Part shown: one piece after another, positions 22,816-35,069 of the stretch
Layout: the number at the start of each line of letters is the position of its first letter
How positions within the stretch are numbered: the first letter of the stretch is position 1
Assembly (NCBI GenBank): GCA_003996215.1
Contig: QJPP01000052.1
Coordinates: forward strand, 868,001-932,000
Length of the DNA: 64,000 nucleotides
DNA from: Jaltomata sinuosa
Lineage: Eukaryota; Streptophyta; Magnoliopsida; Solanales; Solanaceae
Direction: 5' to 3'
Position numbers and translations under genes: made by a program
The notes under the pieces: model-generated
Told to the model about the DNA's origin: nothing
Seen by the model: only the letters and a program-made list of their open reading frames with translations
Databases searched by the model: none

Positions 22816-24151
22816 AGTACGAGGTCCTTCTACCATGGTTGGACAGACTCAGTGGTGTGAGTTTGAGCTTCAGTAGTAGTGTATGCTTTATGTGGTCAAC
22901 TTGTACGGATTGAGACTAGCGAGGCTATTTTGAGTTTTGATGATACGTAGAGACTAGTAATCGCCATTCATTTGCCAAGGATTTGAAAGCTTATTTAATT
23001 GATTGCTCCAGAGTTGTTGTTTATGTGGGGTTCCAGTGTTGGTTAGACTCGGCTAGTATGGACTAGAAGTTTGTTATGATATATTCTTCAAAGTGGTTGG
23101 TGTTTGGAGAACCAGTAGAGCGGTTGATTCGATCCAAAGGAATGAGTTTAAAGTATATGCCAAAATTTCTATGGCTAGATGGTAACTTTGAACCCCAGGC
23201 ACCTTTTCCTTTGCCTTCGGATTGTTTGGACTTGATATTTGTGGCATGGTGGACTTCTTCCTGAGGTGAGATTCGTAAGGAGATTTCACATTCAAATAGT
23301 GTTCGAGTGTTTGGAGTAGCAGCAGTGTTTTCTAGAGTTGGGAGCTTGGCTCATGGTTACAGACTTCGTGGTAGGCTTACCACACATCTTGCAGGATCGT
23401 GGTTTTGGTTTGGGTCTTTTGGGCAGATTGCCCTGGTTCATTCACTTTCATCTGATTCAGACTTGGCACGGTTCAGTTAGAGAATTTGATGTTAGAAAAA
23501 ATGTTTGTTCGTTGGTTGGTGGTCAGTCAAGTCAGGTAACTTTAGTTTCAATGATATGCTACGGGTTGTTATCTTGGATGGCAAAGGCTAGTAGCCTATA
23601 TCTTGGCTTAAAACGCATTTGTACAATGGATGACTTCGTTCGTGGTAAAGTATAAGCAGGAACTATGGATCTCTGGTGTGTCAGTTGATGCTTCGAGGGT
23701 GGTTTGAGTGTTCAGATTATATGCAGATTCCTTTTTGTGGAGCTAAAGGATTCAGTTAAAAAAAAAGGGCTTTTGCAGAACAACGGGTTCATGAGTTAGA
23801 TTTTTGGGTTGATGGATTTTCTGGTAAACTTGGTATAGTTTTGAGGATTTGAGTTTTGTGTGTTGATCGCCTTGGGCTCTGGTTTCGGTGTTGTGTCAGT
23901 GATTTTTGGTTAAGATTCTAGAGGTTCAGTTTGGGTTGGCAGATCTTTGGAGGTTGAAATCTAGCTTGGCTAGTAAGAAATTAACGCTTGGTTGCTTTCT
24001 TTGGTTCTATTCTATTGGGTGCCGTCTGGTCGCGGAGGTTACCCGGGTTGTCTTAGAGAGTAGAGCGGGCATTGTATCCGCTATTCTTAAATCTATGGTA
24101 TTTTCTTCCTTCCTGACTTTCGGGAACGAAAGTCTTTTTAGTAGTGGATGA
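22816..24151 (+). mobile_element. Internal 3' part of a TGTAATGACC-family element, decayed pol
   Basis: Homologous over its length to the minus-strand stretches 41621-43013 and 50188-50300 of element N1. Traces of integrase are visible: TDFVVGLPHILQD with a scrambled catalytic core (23338-23500) and, at the end, CRLVAEVTRVVLESRAGIV (24020-24080), a decayed form of the HRPVEEATWE chromodomain-like tail. It ends with TTTTTAGTAGTGGATGA and the LTR. The family is a heavily eroded relative of element A. It has no usable reading frame. Confidence 0.65.
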
Positions 24152-24422
24152 TGTAATGACCCTTCCGGTCATTTACACATTTTCCCCTTTCTTGTACCAT
24201 TAGAGCTTACTTGTAGCGGCCCAAGTCATTTATTGCTTGTCGGGACCAGTAGTTCGGTGCCCGGGCCGTTTGTTTGGTCTTTATGGCCATTCCTCATTTT
24301 AGAGCTTCAACTTTGGAAATTGTTGACTTCCGACAACATTCTTGGTAATATCTAAGAATTAAACCAAGGTTCTAGGTCAAAGAAATTCCTTACTCGAAAG
24401 TTCGAGTTAAAGAAATGCCTCG

Positions 24423-25506
24423 TGTAACAACTCGCCCGTTTGGAAGGTTTAAAGTAACCCGTGCCTTTGGGGTATGACTAATAGTGTCTAATATACTTAG
24501 TGGGATGTGTTATGAGGTATTATAATCTCAAAATGGTCGTATGATAAGTTTTGAAGTCAAACAAGTTGTGAAACAAAAGTTGGAAAAAGTTATTGTAAAT
24601 TCCTTTAAGGAATTCTCTTCAAATTTGGGTTAAATGTCTTGGGGTGTTTCTACCTATATATAAAGTGTTAGTGGGAACCTGATATACCAAATCGAAGGTC
24701 TACGAGTCTAGTTTCCAACGCACTAAACCGTTCATCCATACGACTTCAGAATAGAGAGATATTCACATTTTCGTACGACTGCGCAAGCAGACACTTCAAG
24801 GTGGGGCCCATATCCTAAGTCGGTTCAGCTTATAAAAGCTGATTTCTCCTTCATTTTAACTCATTATTTTCACCCAAAATGCACTGAAAATCAGAGGTAA
24901 AGTCCCTATATAATCCATGGACCTTGATCCTTTCAATTCGGAAGTTTAACGGAAGTTGCTCTACGTCGCGAGCTCATCATCGTGGTATAGTTTTCTCGTC
25001 GTTTTGGCTCCGTTTGTTGCTACTGCAAGGAGGCAGTTCGTGGGACTGATATTTTTATGGTATTATCATTTGATTATCGGAAGTTAAGGTTTCTAAATCC
25101 TCGACTCATTCTTAATTTGAGCTTTAGAATCAATTCCGAGGAGAACTTATTGTTATCGGCATGTTTGTCGTGTTTTCTTGCCGTATATTGTTACAGATCG
25201 TGGTGGGTCCTTATAACAGCATGTTTAGCTTGGTATTTCAAAGCTTTTTGTCGAGGTAACCTTCCTCCTATGACCCTCCTTCAATATTATATGTTCTAGT
25301 ATTGTTTTATGGATTTTTGAGCCCCGTAATGGTATTTTGGATTTGTGGCTTTGGACAGCCCCTTTATCTTGTTATGTTTGGTTATTGTTGTGGTGTTCTG
25401 GTTATGGTAAGGTGCTGGAGGGATTGGGAAATTGTGCGATTTTTTTTTGGGATCACATACGATAGTGATTGGATTGGACAAACGTGAAGTATGCCTTGAA
25501 ATAGTG
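24423..25506 (+). repeat. Possible solo LTR of a third family inside the LTR
   Basis: A different LTR-like start, TGTAACAACTCGCCCG, lies at 24423, with its own TATA box (24831-24838, TATAAAAG) and a splice-donor-like AGGTAAAG near 24895. CCTCG is found directly left (24418-24422) and at 25507-25511, which would be a 5-bp target duplication. Against it, the right end reads ATAGTG instead of ..CA. Either an old solo LTR with a mutated end or a recombinant U3. Confidence 0.4.
24831..24838 (+). promoter_or_regulatory. TATA box (TATAAAAG)
   Basis: Lies about 410 bases inside the LTR-like segment that starts at 24423; the position is that of an LTR core promoter. Confidence 0.5.
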
Positions 25507-26336
25507 CCTCGGGAGCTCGTCGCTCCTTGGAGATGTGGTTAACGTATTGTTGTTGGATTTAGATGCCATTTGTTATTGTTATTGGACTCATTTTTATGCT
25601 TTGGAGTTGGCTGGTCGCGAGTGAGACATTAACACCTTATCAATTGGCTATGGCTCGTTCTTGCAGCCTTGTCGATTCTAGCAATTGTTCCATTACCTTG
25701 GTTGGTCAGGCTTCATAGAGACGCCTTTGGGGCTTCAGTTGAAAGTATTTGTTTTGTGTGATTCAGATCTTCCTGGAGCAGTTAAAGCCTAGACGACGCC
25801 GTTCCCGTAGCTAGTCATCAAATGACAGGTAGGTTATGGTTTTCCCCTATCTAGACTCTGCGTATATAGGCTATAAATACATTAATTAGCATCCTTGGAT
25901 GGGTTGTTATAGGTTGGTACCCCAGACCTTGTCCACCTTGTTCGTCCATTATTTCATGCGTTATTTGTAGTATTCGTGTAGTATTGTATATTACTCTTGT
26001 GGTCCTGTGTGGCCTTGTATTGACTCTGGAACATAGATGGTGGGATATTTGGGAATGTCCGTGAGTTCCGGACATAGAGATTATCCTTTTAGGCTGGTTA
26101 TGTCTGCTGAGTAGCTATTGGGCTTGTGCAGGGCTGATAGGAATTGTTGTGAGCCGTTCGGCTACTTTTATATTTGTGTGCGAGCATATCATCCATGAAA
26201 AAGGTTTTCCCCTGCATGTTTTTCTACAGTCTTGGCTGCGAGCCACTACTTACAGTTTTCCTAAATCTGCATGGCCCTGGGGCCCTTTTTGGTACTGTTG
26301 ATGATAGAAAAGGGGATTTTTGGATGTTTTGGCACT

Positions 26337-26520
26337 GATTTTATTACTGGTACTAGTCTCTGCCGGGAAGAGCACCAGACTTGATTTTATTAATGATACT
26401 AGTCTCTTCGTGGCAGAGCACCAGACTTAATTTTATTACTGATACTAGTCTCTGCGGGGCAGAGAACCAGACTTGATTTTATTACTGATACTAGTCTCTA
26501 CAGGGCGTAGCACTAGACTT
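26337..26520 (+). repeat. 46-bp tandem repeat, four units
   Basis: Units start at 26337, 26383, 26429 and 26475, each of the form GATTTTATTACTGATACTAG followed by TCTCTGCGGGGCAGAGCACC and AGACTT. CTCTGC..GCAGAG can pair as a small hairpin. The other LTR copies of the family lack this expansion, so it arose in this lineage. Confidence 0.9.
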
Positions 26521-26865
26521 GATTTACTACAGTTTTAGAACCGGTTACGCCCGGGCACCCTTGGAGGGGTTTTTGAGGCATTTTATACTACTTTAGTCCT
26601 AGACAGGGTCTGGGCATGCATATTTGAGACTGGGTCTCTATCTTGATCCCGGACTTGCTTCCGGATAACATGTCTTGATACTGAGTTTTAGTATGGGGTC
26701 GGGGACCTCCATGGACCTTGCAGCTCTGGGCCTGGGGCTTCGGGCTGCGTGCGCTGGAGGGAAGGGTATACAGTGGAGTAGAGGTATGCAGGCTGAGTCC
26801 TTCCATGGAACCTGCCTGCTGGGCCCGATTGGCACCGGAGGAGGTACATACAGAGGTTCTATTTC

Positions 26866-26887
26866 ATATCATATCATATCATATCAT
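26866..26887 (+). repeat. Short (ATATC)n microsatellite
   Basis: Four to five CATAT/ATATC units just before GCATTGGATTCC. Confidence 0.7.
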
Positions 26888-27106
26888 GCATTGGATTCCA
26901 CCCTTGTTTTCTGTGTGTTCAGTGTACGCTCATGTAGTATGGGATGCCGGAGGGTTTGCTTTCACTTGATTGTGTTCCTCGGTTGTATGGGCGGCCGTTG
27001 GGACTGTAGGTAGACTATATTAACTCTTGTTTTTACTTAGAGCTTGTCTTGGCACCCGGTTCTTGAAAGATTAGTGATGGCTAGCCTGTTGAGGCTTTGG
27101 TTGTGG

Positions 27107-27597
27107 GATTTTTGATTATTGAGAGGGCTTTGGAGTCCTATCTTATTGAGGCACTTTTGTGTGGCCTTCTGAGCAGAGTGTGAGACTGTGGTTTTATTCT
27201 TGTGGGAAGTTGAGTTATATCTCTTGGTTATTGTGGCCTAGTTATTTCATCCTAGGGTTGTACTTGTGAGGTGATTCCCTGGTTATGCTATCATATGATT
27301 GGATTGGTGTTATGATTTCCTTATACTGGTTGATTCCATTTTGATTATGTTAGATTTTTGATTATTGAGAGGGCTTTGGAGTCCTATCTTATTGAGGCAC
27401 TTTTGTGTGGCCTTCTGAGCAGAGTGTGAGACTGTGGTTTTATTCTTGTGGGAAGTTGAGTTATATCTCTTGGTTATTGTGGCCTAGTTATTTCATCCTA
27501 GGGTTGTACTTGTGAGGTGATTCCCTGGTTATGCTATCATATGATTGGATTGGTGTTATGATTTCCTTATACTGTTGATTCCATTTTGAGTATGTTA
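27107..27597 (+). repeat. 246-bp perfect-looking tandem duplication in the LTR
   Basis: Copy 1 is 27107-27352, copy 2 is 27353-27597. Both start GATTTTTGATTATTGAGAGG and stay identical by eye except for a one-base loss (CTGGTTG versus CTGTTG) and T/G in TTTTGATTATG near the end. The near-identity makes it a recent event, or an assembly artefact. Confidence 0.9.
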
Positions 27598-28337
27598 GAC
27601 TGCTCTCCGTCTTTTCCTTCCCCTTGAGGTTACCGGTATACCGCTATTTTCTCAACTCTCTCTCTACTTACTTATATTGTTGTGCAAGGACTCCAGGTGC
27701 GTTCTCCTTTCCTTCACCTGTGATTCTGAGTAATTGTATCTCTGTGCTAGCATGTGTTACTTGAAGCTCTTGGTCATGGATGATCTGTGCTAGCTCCTTG
27801 TGCCTTGCTTATTGCTTCAGTGACTGCTTTCTTGCTATCTGTTACTTACTGCTTTCATATCTTATATGCGGTCAGTCGGTCTATGATACCTACTGAGTAC
27901 CCGTGGTTTTGGTGCTCATACTACACTTCTGCACTTTTTTGTGCAGATATTAGCTGAGCTTTCGCCGTTGATCACGTTGGAGACTCGTGCAACTTTTGGA
28001 TCTTTGAGACTAGGGTGAGCGCCTGACGGTCGGGGCTTGTCTACATCTCATCTGTTGTACTGTTGCTCCTTGTACTTTTGGAGGCAATTTATGTTGTATT
28101 TTGTTACTACTAGCACTTGTATCCTATTAGAAGCTTCTGTACTATTGATACCAAGTCTTGGGGTTAGTGTAGTTTCCTTTATGTATTTATATTCGAGTTT
28201 TGCTTTCGCTTATTTCTGGTTGCTGGTGCATTTTGGTTAGGTAGTAGCCCATTACTAACCGTTCTGGGCTACGGGAATTGGTTCGCCTACTGGGGGATTG
28301 TAGGTGCCATCATGACTTGAGAAATCGGGTCGTGACA

Positions 28338-30754
28338 TACTACTCTCAAGTGAGGAAAGAATCATTCGGTAACCCATAAGAAACTTATCAAGTGAACCAA
28401 CTGTATAAAATACAACCCTCAACATCCAATCATCATAAGTAATCACAATAGGAATCAATATCTCAACAGAGTAATAGTAGCTACCTACAGTCCCAACGGC
28501 CGCCCATACAACCGAGGAAAGCAATCAAGGAAAGACAAACCCTCCAGCATTCCTACTACCGAAGCGTGCACTATGCAAACAACAAGTGGTAGGGTCCATG
28601 GATGTCTACTCGTAGACCACATACTAAATCTCATTACCTCAATATAATCGTCCGGAGCATAGCCAGGTGATCCAAATAGTACTCATATCTCGAAAATGCA
28701 TGCCCGGGCTTCTACTCGGGTCTAAATCAGTGGATCAAGTCTCAAAACCCCAACAATGCCCGGAAATAACTGGGTCTAAAACAATAGCAAAACTAATCTA
28801 TAGCTGAGTCCAACCGAGTCTAGTACCATTTCAAATCAATAAGAAGTCACATCTAGTACTACAGCCCAGCTTAGTCTATTATAAGTATGAAAACAGTTAC
28901 AAAATATTCCTTTTAACTTTCTTACCCCAAGGAGATCCATAAAAGTCAGTTCCAAACCTTTTATAACCTTTTTATCGAAAACGAGCCCTCGGGGCCATGC
29001 AAGGTTTAGAAAATCATCAAGTAGTAGGCCTGAAGCCAAAACCATAGTAAAACATGAAAAAAACCTCTTATATGCATGATAATAGCAAGCTCAATCACAA
29101 ACAGTACCCAACGGCTCACAATCAACCTATCGGCCCTGCACAATCTCCAATCTCTCTACAACACAGATAACCAGCCTAAGATAGCAATATTGATGTTATT
29201 TTTGGGACTCACAAACATTCCCAATAACCGACTATCTATGTTCCTGAGTCAAATACAAGGCCACACAGGACCACAAGGGTGATATAAGCAACAACAACGA
29301 ATTCTACAACCAAATGAGTGAAATAATACAGACATGGAATAGCGGGCACGGTCTGGGGTACAAAGGTAATAAACCCAACCCAAGGATTCTAATTAGTATA
29401 ATTATATCCGATATATTCAAACTCTAATGGGATTAAACTGTTACCTACATGTCGTCCGATGACAAGATGTAGGAACGACGATGTCCACGCTTGAACTGCT
29501 CCGAGAAGCTCCAAATGGAAATCAAACTAGAAGAAACATTAACTACACGTTAATATGGCACTAACGATACCCATATCGCTAAAATAATAGCCAGACCAAA
29601 ATTTGGGTCACAGGTGGGACCCACAACCATAAGCCAAAAGTAAAAGAGTACATACTGATCACCATGATAATAGGAGTACATTCCCAAAAAATTCAAGAAA
29701 ATAGGCATGAATTTTGGGCTAAAACAACCCACCCAATATAAGAAATCAAGTAGGAAACTTAAAGAATGAAAATAAAAAATTAGCAACAAACTTACCGGAT
29801 TAATGATGGAAAAATGACCATGAAGCAATGGTGAATTCACCCCAAGAAAAAGGTGGCCAAAAGTGGAGAAAGTTGAGCTTTGAGAGCTTATAACAATGGT
29901 GAAGTTGGAATTAGGTTTTAAAATGAGGAGAAATAAAGAAGATGCCAGCTTATAGCTGCCATCCTTGGCCTATACGAAAGCGGCCAAGGCGTCGCCTAGG
30001 TGAAGGAAAACAGAAGGGCATTATGGCTTTGCCCTGCACGTAGGCTGCCATGCCACGTGTAGGCGAAGGGCAAGCTATTTCCATGATTGCAAGAGCTGCC
30101 AACAACATAGTCACAACAAGATTTTTCTCTGACGGACCCTCAAAAACAAACCCAGGTTCCCGCGAACACAAACGATTTAAGTTATTTGACTAAAAATGGT
30201 ATTCTAGACTCAATAGAATCGATGAAAATTCCAATGGAGGTTGATATGATGTAAAGTGAGCCCCACGCCCAAGAACCAACTTTAGGTCAAACTTTCAAAA
30301 ATAGAACCTCATGGCCTAAAATGAGTTTGGAAGCCTCAGGACCCAAGCCAAAGGTTCCCCTAGCCCAAAGTCGACATTCTTGAGCTAACAACGCAATTAG
30401 AATTTCCATCCGAGGCCGTCTTCTCCGAATGTTGACCAAAGTCAAACTTTCAAGTTCAACTAGGTAGAAAACCCAAAAATTCACACAACACAAAACCAAA
30501 AGCTCCCAGATCTTGACCAAGTGTCTATCTAGACCAAAATCCACGCTCCAGAGCTAACAGAACTGTCAGAATTCAATTTCGAGTGCGTTTACCAAGAATA
30601 TTGACCGAAGTCAACAATATCCTAACTTAAAGCTCTAAAACAGTGAAACGACCATAACGACCAAATGAATGGACAGGGGCTTGGGGCTGCTACAGGCAAC
30701 CTCTAGCAGTATAAAGAAAATGTAAATGCGAAAATAACCGGAAGGGTCATTACA
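28338..30754 (-). repeat. 3' LTR of element A, truncated at its end
   Basis: The minus strand starts TGTAATGACCCTTCCGG at 30754. Sequence corresponding to the last roughly 900 bp of the family's LTR is missing at the left edge, where it abuts the plus-strand LTR end at 28337. It includes a word array at 29950-30080. Confidence 0.8.
29950..30080 (-). promoter_or_regulatory. U3 array of GTAGGCGAAGG-type words
   Basis: Repeats of the form CGCCTAGGTGAAGG, CACGTAGGCTGCC and CACGTGTAGGCGAAGGGC within 130 bases. The same word appears in the N1 LTR at 55845-56010 but not in the other copies of the family. It sits at the U3 promoter position by comparison with the copies that keep a TATA box. Confidence 0.55.
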
Positions 30755-31563
30755 TCATCTACTACTAAAAGAACTTTCATCCTCGAAAGTCAAGAGTAAG
30801 GGAGTACCTAAAGGCTCAAACAACTGTGGATACTGAGATAGCAACTCACTCTCGGTTTCTTGGTAGCCTCCTTGACTGGATGGTGCCTCCCCTGAACATT
30901 CACAACCGAAATCTCCCTAGATCTCAACCTCTCAACTGCTCTGGCCAAAATAGCAAATGACTCCTCAACAAAGGTCAAACTCTCATCCAACTGAACTAAA
31001 TTCCACTGCAACACATGAGACTCATCTGGAACATACCATAGCAGCATCGAGATATGGAAAACTGGATGCATATCTGAAAATATCAGAGGCAAAGCTAACT
31101 GATAGGCAACACTACCAACCCTCTAAAGAATTTCAAATGACCCAATGTACATGGGGCTAAGCTTGCTCCGCTGACCAAATTTCATCATGCCTTTTATGCG
31201 AGATACACAAAAGAATACTAAATCCCTAACACTAAACTCTAAGGCATAAAGTCTATGATCAACGTGTCACTTCTGCCTGCTCTTAGCTTCTTGAAGTCTA
31301 TCCTAAATCACTTTGACTCTGTGGTCTCAACTCCAAACCATTAAACCAACCAACCGGTGATCAGCATTGCGTACCATATAATTCCTCAAAAGGTGCCATG
31401 TCGATGCTCGAGTGAAAACTATTATTATACGTAAACTCGATCAAAGGCATAAGTTGATCCCAAGAACCTCTAAATTAAAGAACACAGGACCGAATCATGT
31501 CCTCCAAGACCTGGATAGTCCTCTCGGACTGGCCATCTGTCTGAAGGTGGAATGCAGTACTAA
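30755..31563 (-). pseudogene. Integrase C-terminal part of element A
   Basis: The minus strand, continuing from 56717 across the N1 insertion, reads the STAFH..TDGQSERTIQVLED part of the core (catalytic Glu within QSERTI), EFTYNNSFHSSIDMAPFE, and later HPVFHISMLLWYVPDESHVL and the tail SLTFVEESFAILARAVERLR (30808-31092). Stops are frequent between 31150 and 31450. At the 3' end comes a CTTTCGAGGATGAAAGTT stretch and TTAGTAGTAGATGA before the LTR, as in the related copies. Confidence 0.8.
31559..31563 (-). repeat. Target site duplication ACTAA of N1, left copy
   Basis: ACTAA here and at 56717-56721. Element A's integrase reads on across the pair. Confidence 0.9.
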
Positions 31564-32913
31564 TGTCACTACCTGATTTCTCAGGTCATTATGGCACCTA
31601 CAACCCCCCAGTAGGCAAACCAATTCTCATAGCCCAAAATGACTAGTAATGGGCTACTACCAAACCAATATGCATAATAAGCGAAAATAAGCAAAAGAAG
31701 AATATAAAGATAGATAAGCGGAAGCAATAACCCGAATATATACATAAGAAAATTACACCAATCCCAAGAATTGGTATTGACAGTACAAAAGTTTCTAATA
31801 GAATGCAAGTGCTAGAAGTAAGAAAATGATAAGTAAAATTGTCTCTGAATATAGGAAGAGTAACAATACAAAATATGAGATGTGGTCAAGCCCCGGTCGG
31901 CAGGCGCTCACCCTAGTCTTAAATATCCAAAAGCAGTATGAGTCTCCAATGCAATCCATGGTAAAAGCTCAACTAATATCTGCACCAGAAAGATGCAGAA
32001 GTGTAGTATGAGTACCAATTGCTAAGCAACGGGTACCCAGTAGGCATTATTAGCTGACTGAGCGCATATAAGATATAGAAATAGTAATATAGCAGATAGC
32101 AAGGAAGTAGTCTCCGAAGCAATAGAGAAAGCATAAGGAGCTAGCATGCAGAATAGTCGATCAAGAGTTATAAGCATACAATGCTAGCACATAAGATATA
32201 CATAGAACAAAAACACAGGTGAATGAGGGAAGAACACACCTGGAATCCTTGCAATAACAATATATATAAAAAGAGAGAGTTTAGAAGCATGGCAGTATAC
32301 CAGTAACTTCAAGTAAAAGGGAAAGAAGGAAAGAAAGTAAGAAAACTCATGCCAGGCAATAATAATTAACCAAAACATACTACAAACTCAACTTCCAAGA
32401 TAAGAGCATACACAAATCGTTTTCAAGTACAACCCTAGTATTGAATAACTAAGCCATAAAAACTGAAACTCAATACTCAAAAATATGATAAGGATAACAT
32501 CTGATAACCCACCATCGCTCAGAAGGACACACAAACAGTGCCTCAATATATATAGGACCTGCTAGCCTATAAATAGTCAAATTACCAACAATTGGAGCTC
32601 AACATGCTGGAAACCACTAAACCACCAAGTACCAAAGGCCATAACTAGATCTATAGGATGAAAGGAGTAATATAATCTATCTATAATCCCAGTGTCCAAC
32701 CATACAACCGAGGAACCCAATCAAGGGAAACAAACCCTCTGGCCACCCATACAACCAGAGCGTATACTGAGCATATAACAAACAAAGGTGGAAGTGGAAT
32801 ACCATATGCATGATGATGATGAAGAATTTTAAACAAGGTGTGATCTCAGTGCCGTATGTTACCCCCTCCGGTGCCCTAAAGGCCTAATAGAGGCAGGACC
32901 CATGGAAGGAATT
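31564..32913 (-). repeat. 3' LTR of N1, end part
   Basis: Collinear with 53062-54410 of the N1 5' LTR: same ACCTGATTTCTCAGGTCAT start on the plus strand, GGCGCTCACCCTAGTCT at 31903, and CATGGAAGGAATT where T2 entered. The rest of this LTR is deleted except the 43 bases at 41578-41620. Confidence 0.88.
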
Positions 32914-35052
32914 TGTAACACCTCGAAAATCAAACCAAATATCTAAGTTGAAATGTCAGAAAAAATTCATGTTTCAGGAATGACGGGTCCAAACCACGGA
33001 CCGTGGTTCGAACCACGGGTTGTGGAATGGTGTCGTGATTTCTCTTCTATTGATTCAGCCTCTGGTCTGGGACCACGAGTTAGTTCTATGGACTATGGTT
33101 CAAACCACAGGTCTATCCTGTCCATTCATGGAACCTAGATCAGAGGGGTGACTATCCCCTAGGAATCACGAGTCAGTCTATGGCTTGTCATGTGAACGAC
33201 AGGTCCATCCCGTGACTAGTGAAACCTTGTTCAAAGAAGTCCAGGTGTCCCGAAACAATGGTTCAAGTCAACGACTCGTCATTCATTCTTTTGGACCATC
33301 TTGTTGACTCATAGAAGTGCTTCTGCAGCCTAAAGCTTCTGTCAAGAAACACGAGTGGAACCATGGGTCGTGGTTCAAATGATGACTCGTAGAACTGACC
33401 TGTGGTCCCTAAAACCGACCATTTTCCAGATTTTTCTTATATATGCCCAAGGGGTATTTTAGACATTACCAACCCTTTTAACTCTTAAATGATGTTGTTT
33501 TGGCTATTTCAAGTAGGGTTTTCACCCTCATTAGCCTAAGTCCTTTCTCATTACCTCATTCATCTCCCAAAAATAGAAAGAACTCTCTCAAGCTCAAGGT
33601 CTCAAGCTCCAAGTCCAAGACTCCTAAGTCTTTCCAATTCAAGTGGTTTATCTTCAATCATGGTATATGGGTAATCAACAATGAGTTCCTTTCATCCTTG
33701 TGCCCAAAACCCCTAGTACAAATTTTGATTTCATGGATCTCCAAACTAGGATTCTTATCCAATTCTTATGGGTTTTGCTATATATGATCATTTTATAATT
33801 TGATTATGAAATTAAATTGCATGATTTTAAATTGGTTTTTACATATGAACACCTATTTCATGAGTTGAAGTTTAATCATAGTGATTCCTACATGCATGAA
33901 GTTGATTTAAGTAAAATTAGATTTGATGGTATATTTTTCATGGATTCCCAAGCATGTGCATGCCTAGTTCATATGTTCTATGAAAATATATGTGTTGTGA
34001 AATTGAACTAGAGCCATGCAAATTTTTACAAGTGATGAAGTATGTATATTTCAGAAGTTATGAAGTATTATGCAAGGCAAGACACTCGATGTTTCATCAA
34101 TGCTCATGAATCGATTTCTAAACCCTAATTCATGAGTAGTATGACGATCCGAGGTATGAACACATTATGAACAGGTTTGGCATAAGATATGTCACATGTT
34201 TATGAGCTCATGTTATATGTTTTGGAAGTAGTATTTAGCATCAAAAGACGAGGATTCAGATAACCCAAGTCCAAAACTACATTGCCACCGTAGGTTGCCC
34301 TCTATGGCTTATCATGACAGGATCCTGGTACGATATGGTTCTAACTTTGGCCGGTTAGGACAACTCTTTTCAATTGGGGTACATGACACTTGACTCCATG
34401 TAGCTCAGCATGGTTTAATGTCAGGTAAGAGAAACTCCCACATGTTTATTTTCAAGCTATGAAGTTATATGATTCTATACTATAAAACTTAAGCTTTATT
34501 TTATTTTTCATGTTTTATACCTTGATATTTATTCATGTTCTTTCTTTATGTAACAAGTTCATTCTTAAGCATGTTTTAAACTATTTTTATAATGATTTAT
34601 GCATTGTCGCATAATCGGTACATCCTATAGTACTGACGCACATCTTGCGCTACATCCTTTGATGATGCAGATTCAGGTGTTCCTTTCCAGACACGTGGCT
34701 AGAGCTTCCAGGCCACTTTTCTATCAGCTGTTGGTGAGTCCTCTTAGGTCGAGGACTAGATATGTTTTAGTTGTGTCGATTCTTTACTTTCGTACTTTAA
34801 GTTAGATAGGGTCTGATCCTAGCAGCTCCTTATGTCATGTAGAGGCTTTTCAGACATATACAGTGTTCGAGTCTCTTTCCGTATTTTGTATCTCTTTTGA
34901 CTTGATTACCTATTTATGTGATTCCGAATTTTTTTGTTATGCTTCTGCTTATCTTTGTTATGCTTAAGTATGCTATGACTAAGGGGTTAGCTTGGGGCAC
35001 TCGTGGTCCCATGTCCTGTGTTACATCCAGGGGGTAACCTCAGGGCATGACA
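32914..35052 (+). repeat. 5' LTR of T2 (2139 bp)
   Basis: Starts TGTAACACCTCGAAAATC and ends GGGCATGACA. It contains the word array (32980-33415), TTATATATG at 33437-33445 as probable TATA box and a GTGAGTCCTC block near 34734 shared with T1 LTRs. Confidence 0.9.
32980..33415 (+). promoter_or_regulatory. U3 array of CCACGGACCGTGG-type words (T2 5' LTR)
   Basis: Degenerate palindromes such as CCACGGACCGTGG (32995-33007) and AACCACGGGTTGTGG recur to the TATA-like TTATATATG at 33437. Many units differ from the 3' LTR copy by CG-to-TG or CA changes. Confidence 0.6.
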
Positions 35053-35054
35053 AA

Positions 35055-35069
35055 CTTTGTATTAGAGCC
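35055..35069 (+). other. Degraded tRNA-iMet primer binding site of T2
   Basis: CTTTGTATTAGAGCC, two changes from the expected TTGGTATCAGAGC, 2 bases after the LTR. Confidence 0.7.

Larger units (their letters stand above)
24152..28337 (+). repeat. 3' LTR, TGTAATGACC family, enlarged (4186 bp)
   Basis: Starts TGTAATGACCCTTCCGG and ends GGTCGTGACA. It is the longest LTR of its family here. Extra length comes from a foreign segment (24423-25506), four 46-bp units (26337-26520) and a 246-bp tandem duplication (27107-27597). The parts 25765-28337 are collinear with the other copies. It abuts a minus-strand LTR of the same family at 28338, forming a large inverted repeat. Confidence 0.85.

Noticed and set aside
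6548..28337. One giant element with LTRs 6548-9415 and 24152-28337 enclosing T1b
   Set aside because: LTRs differ strongly in length and content, flanks CTGAA and TACTA do not match, and no primer site follows 9415.
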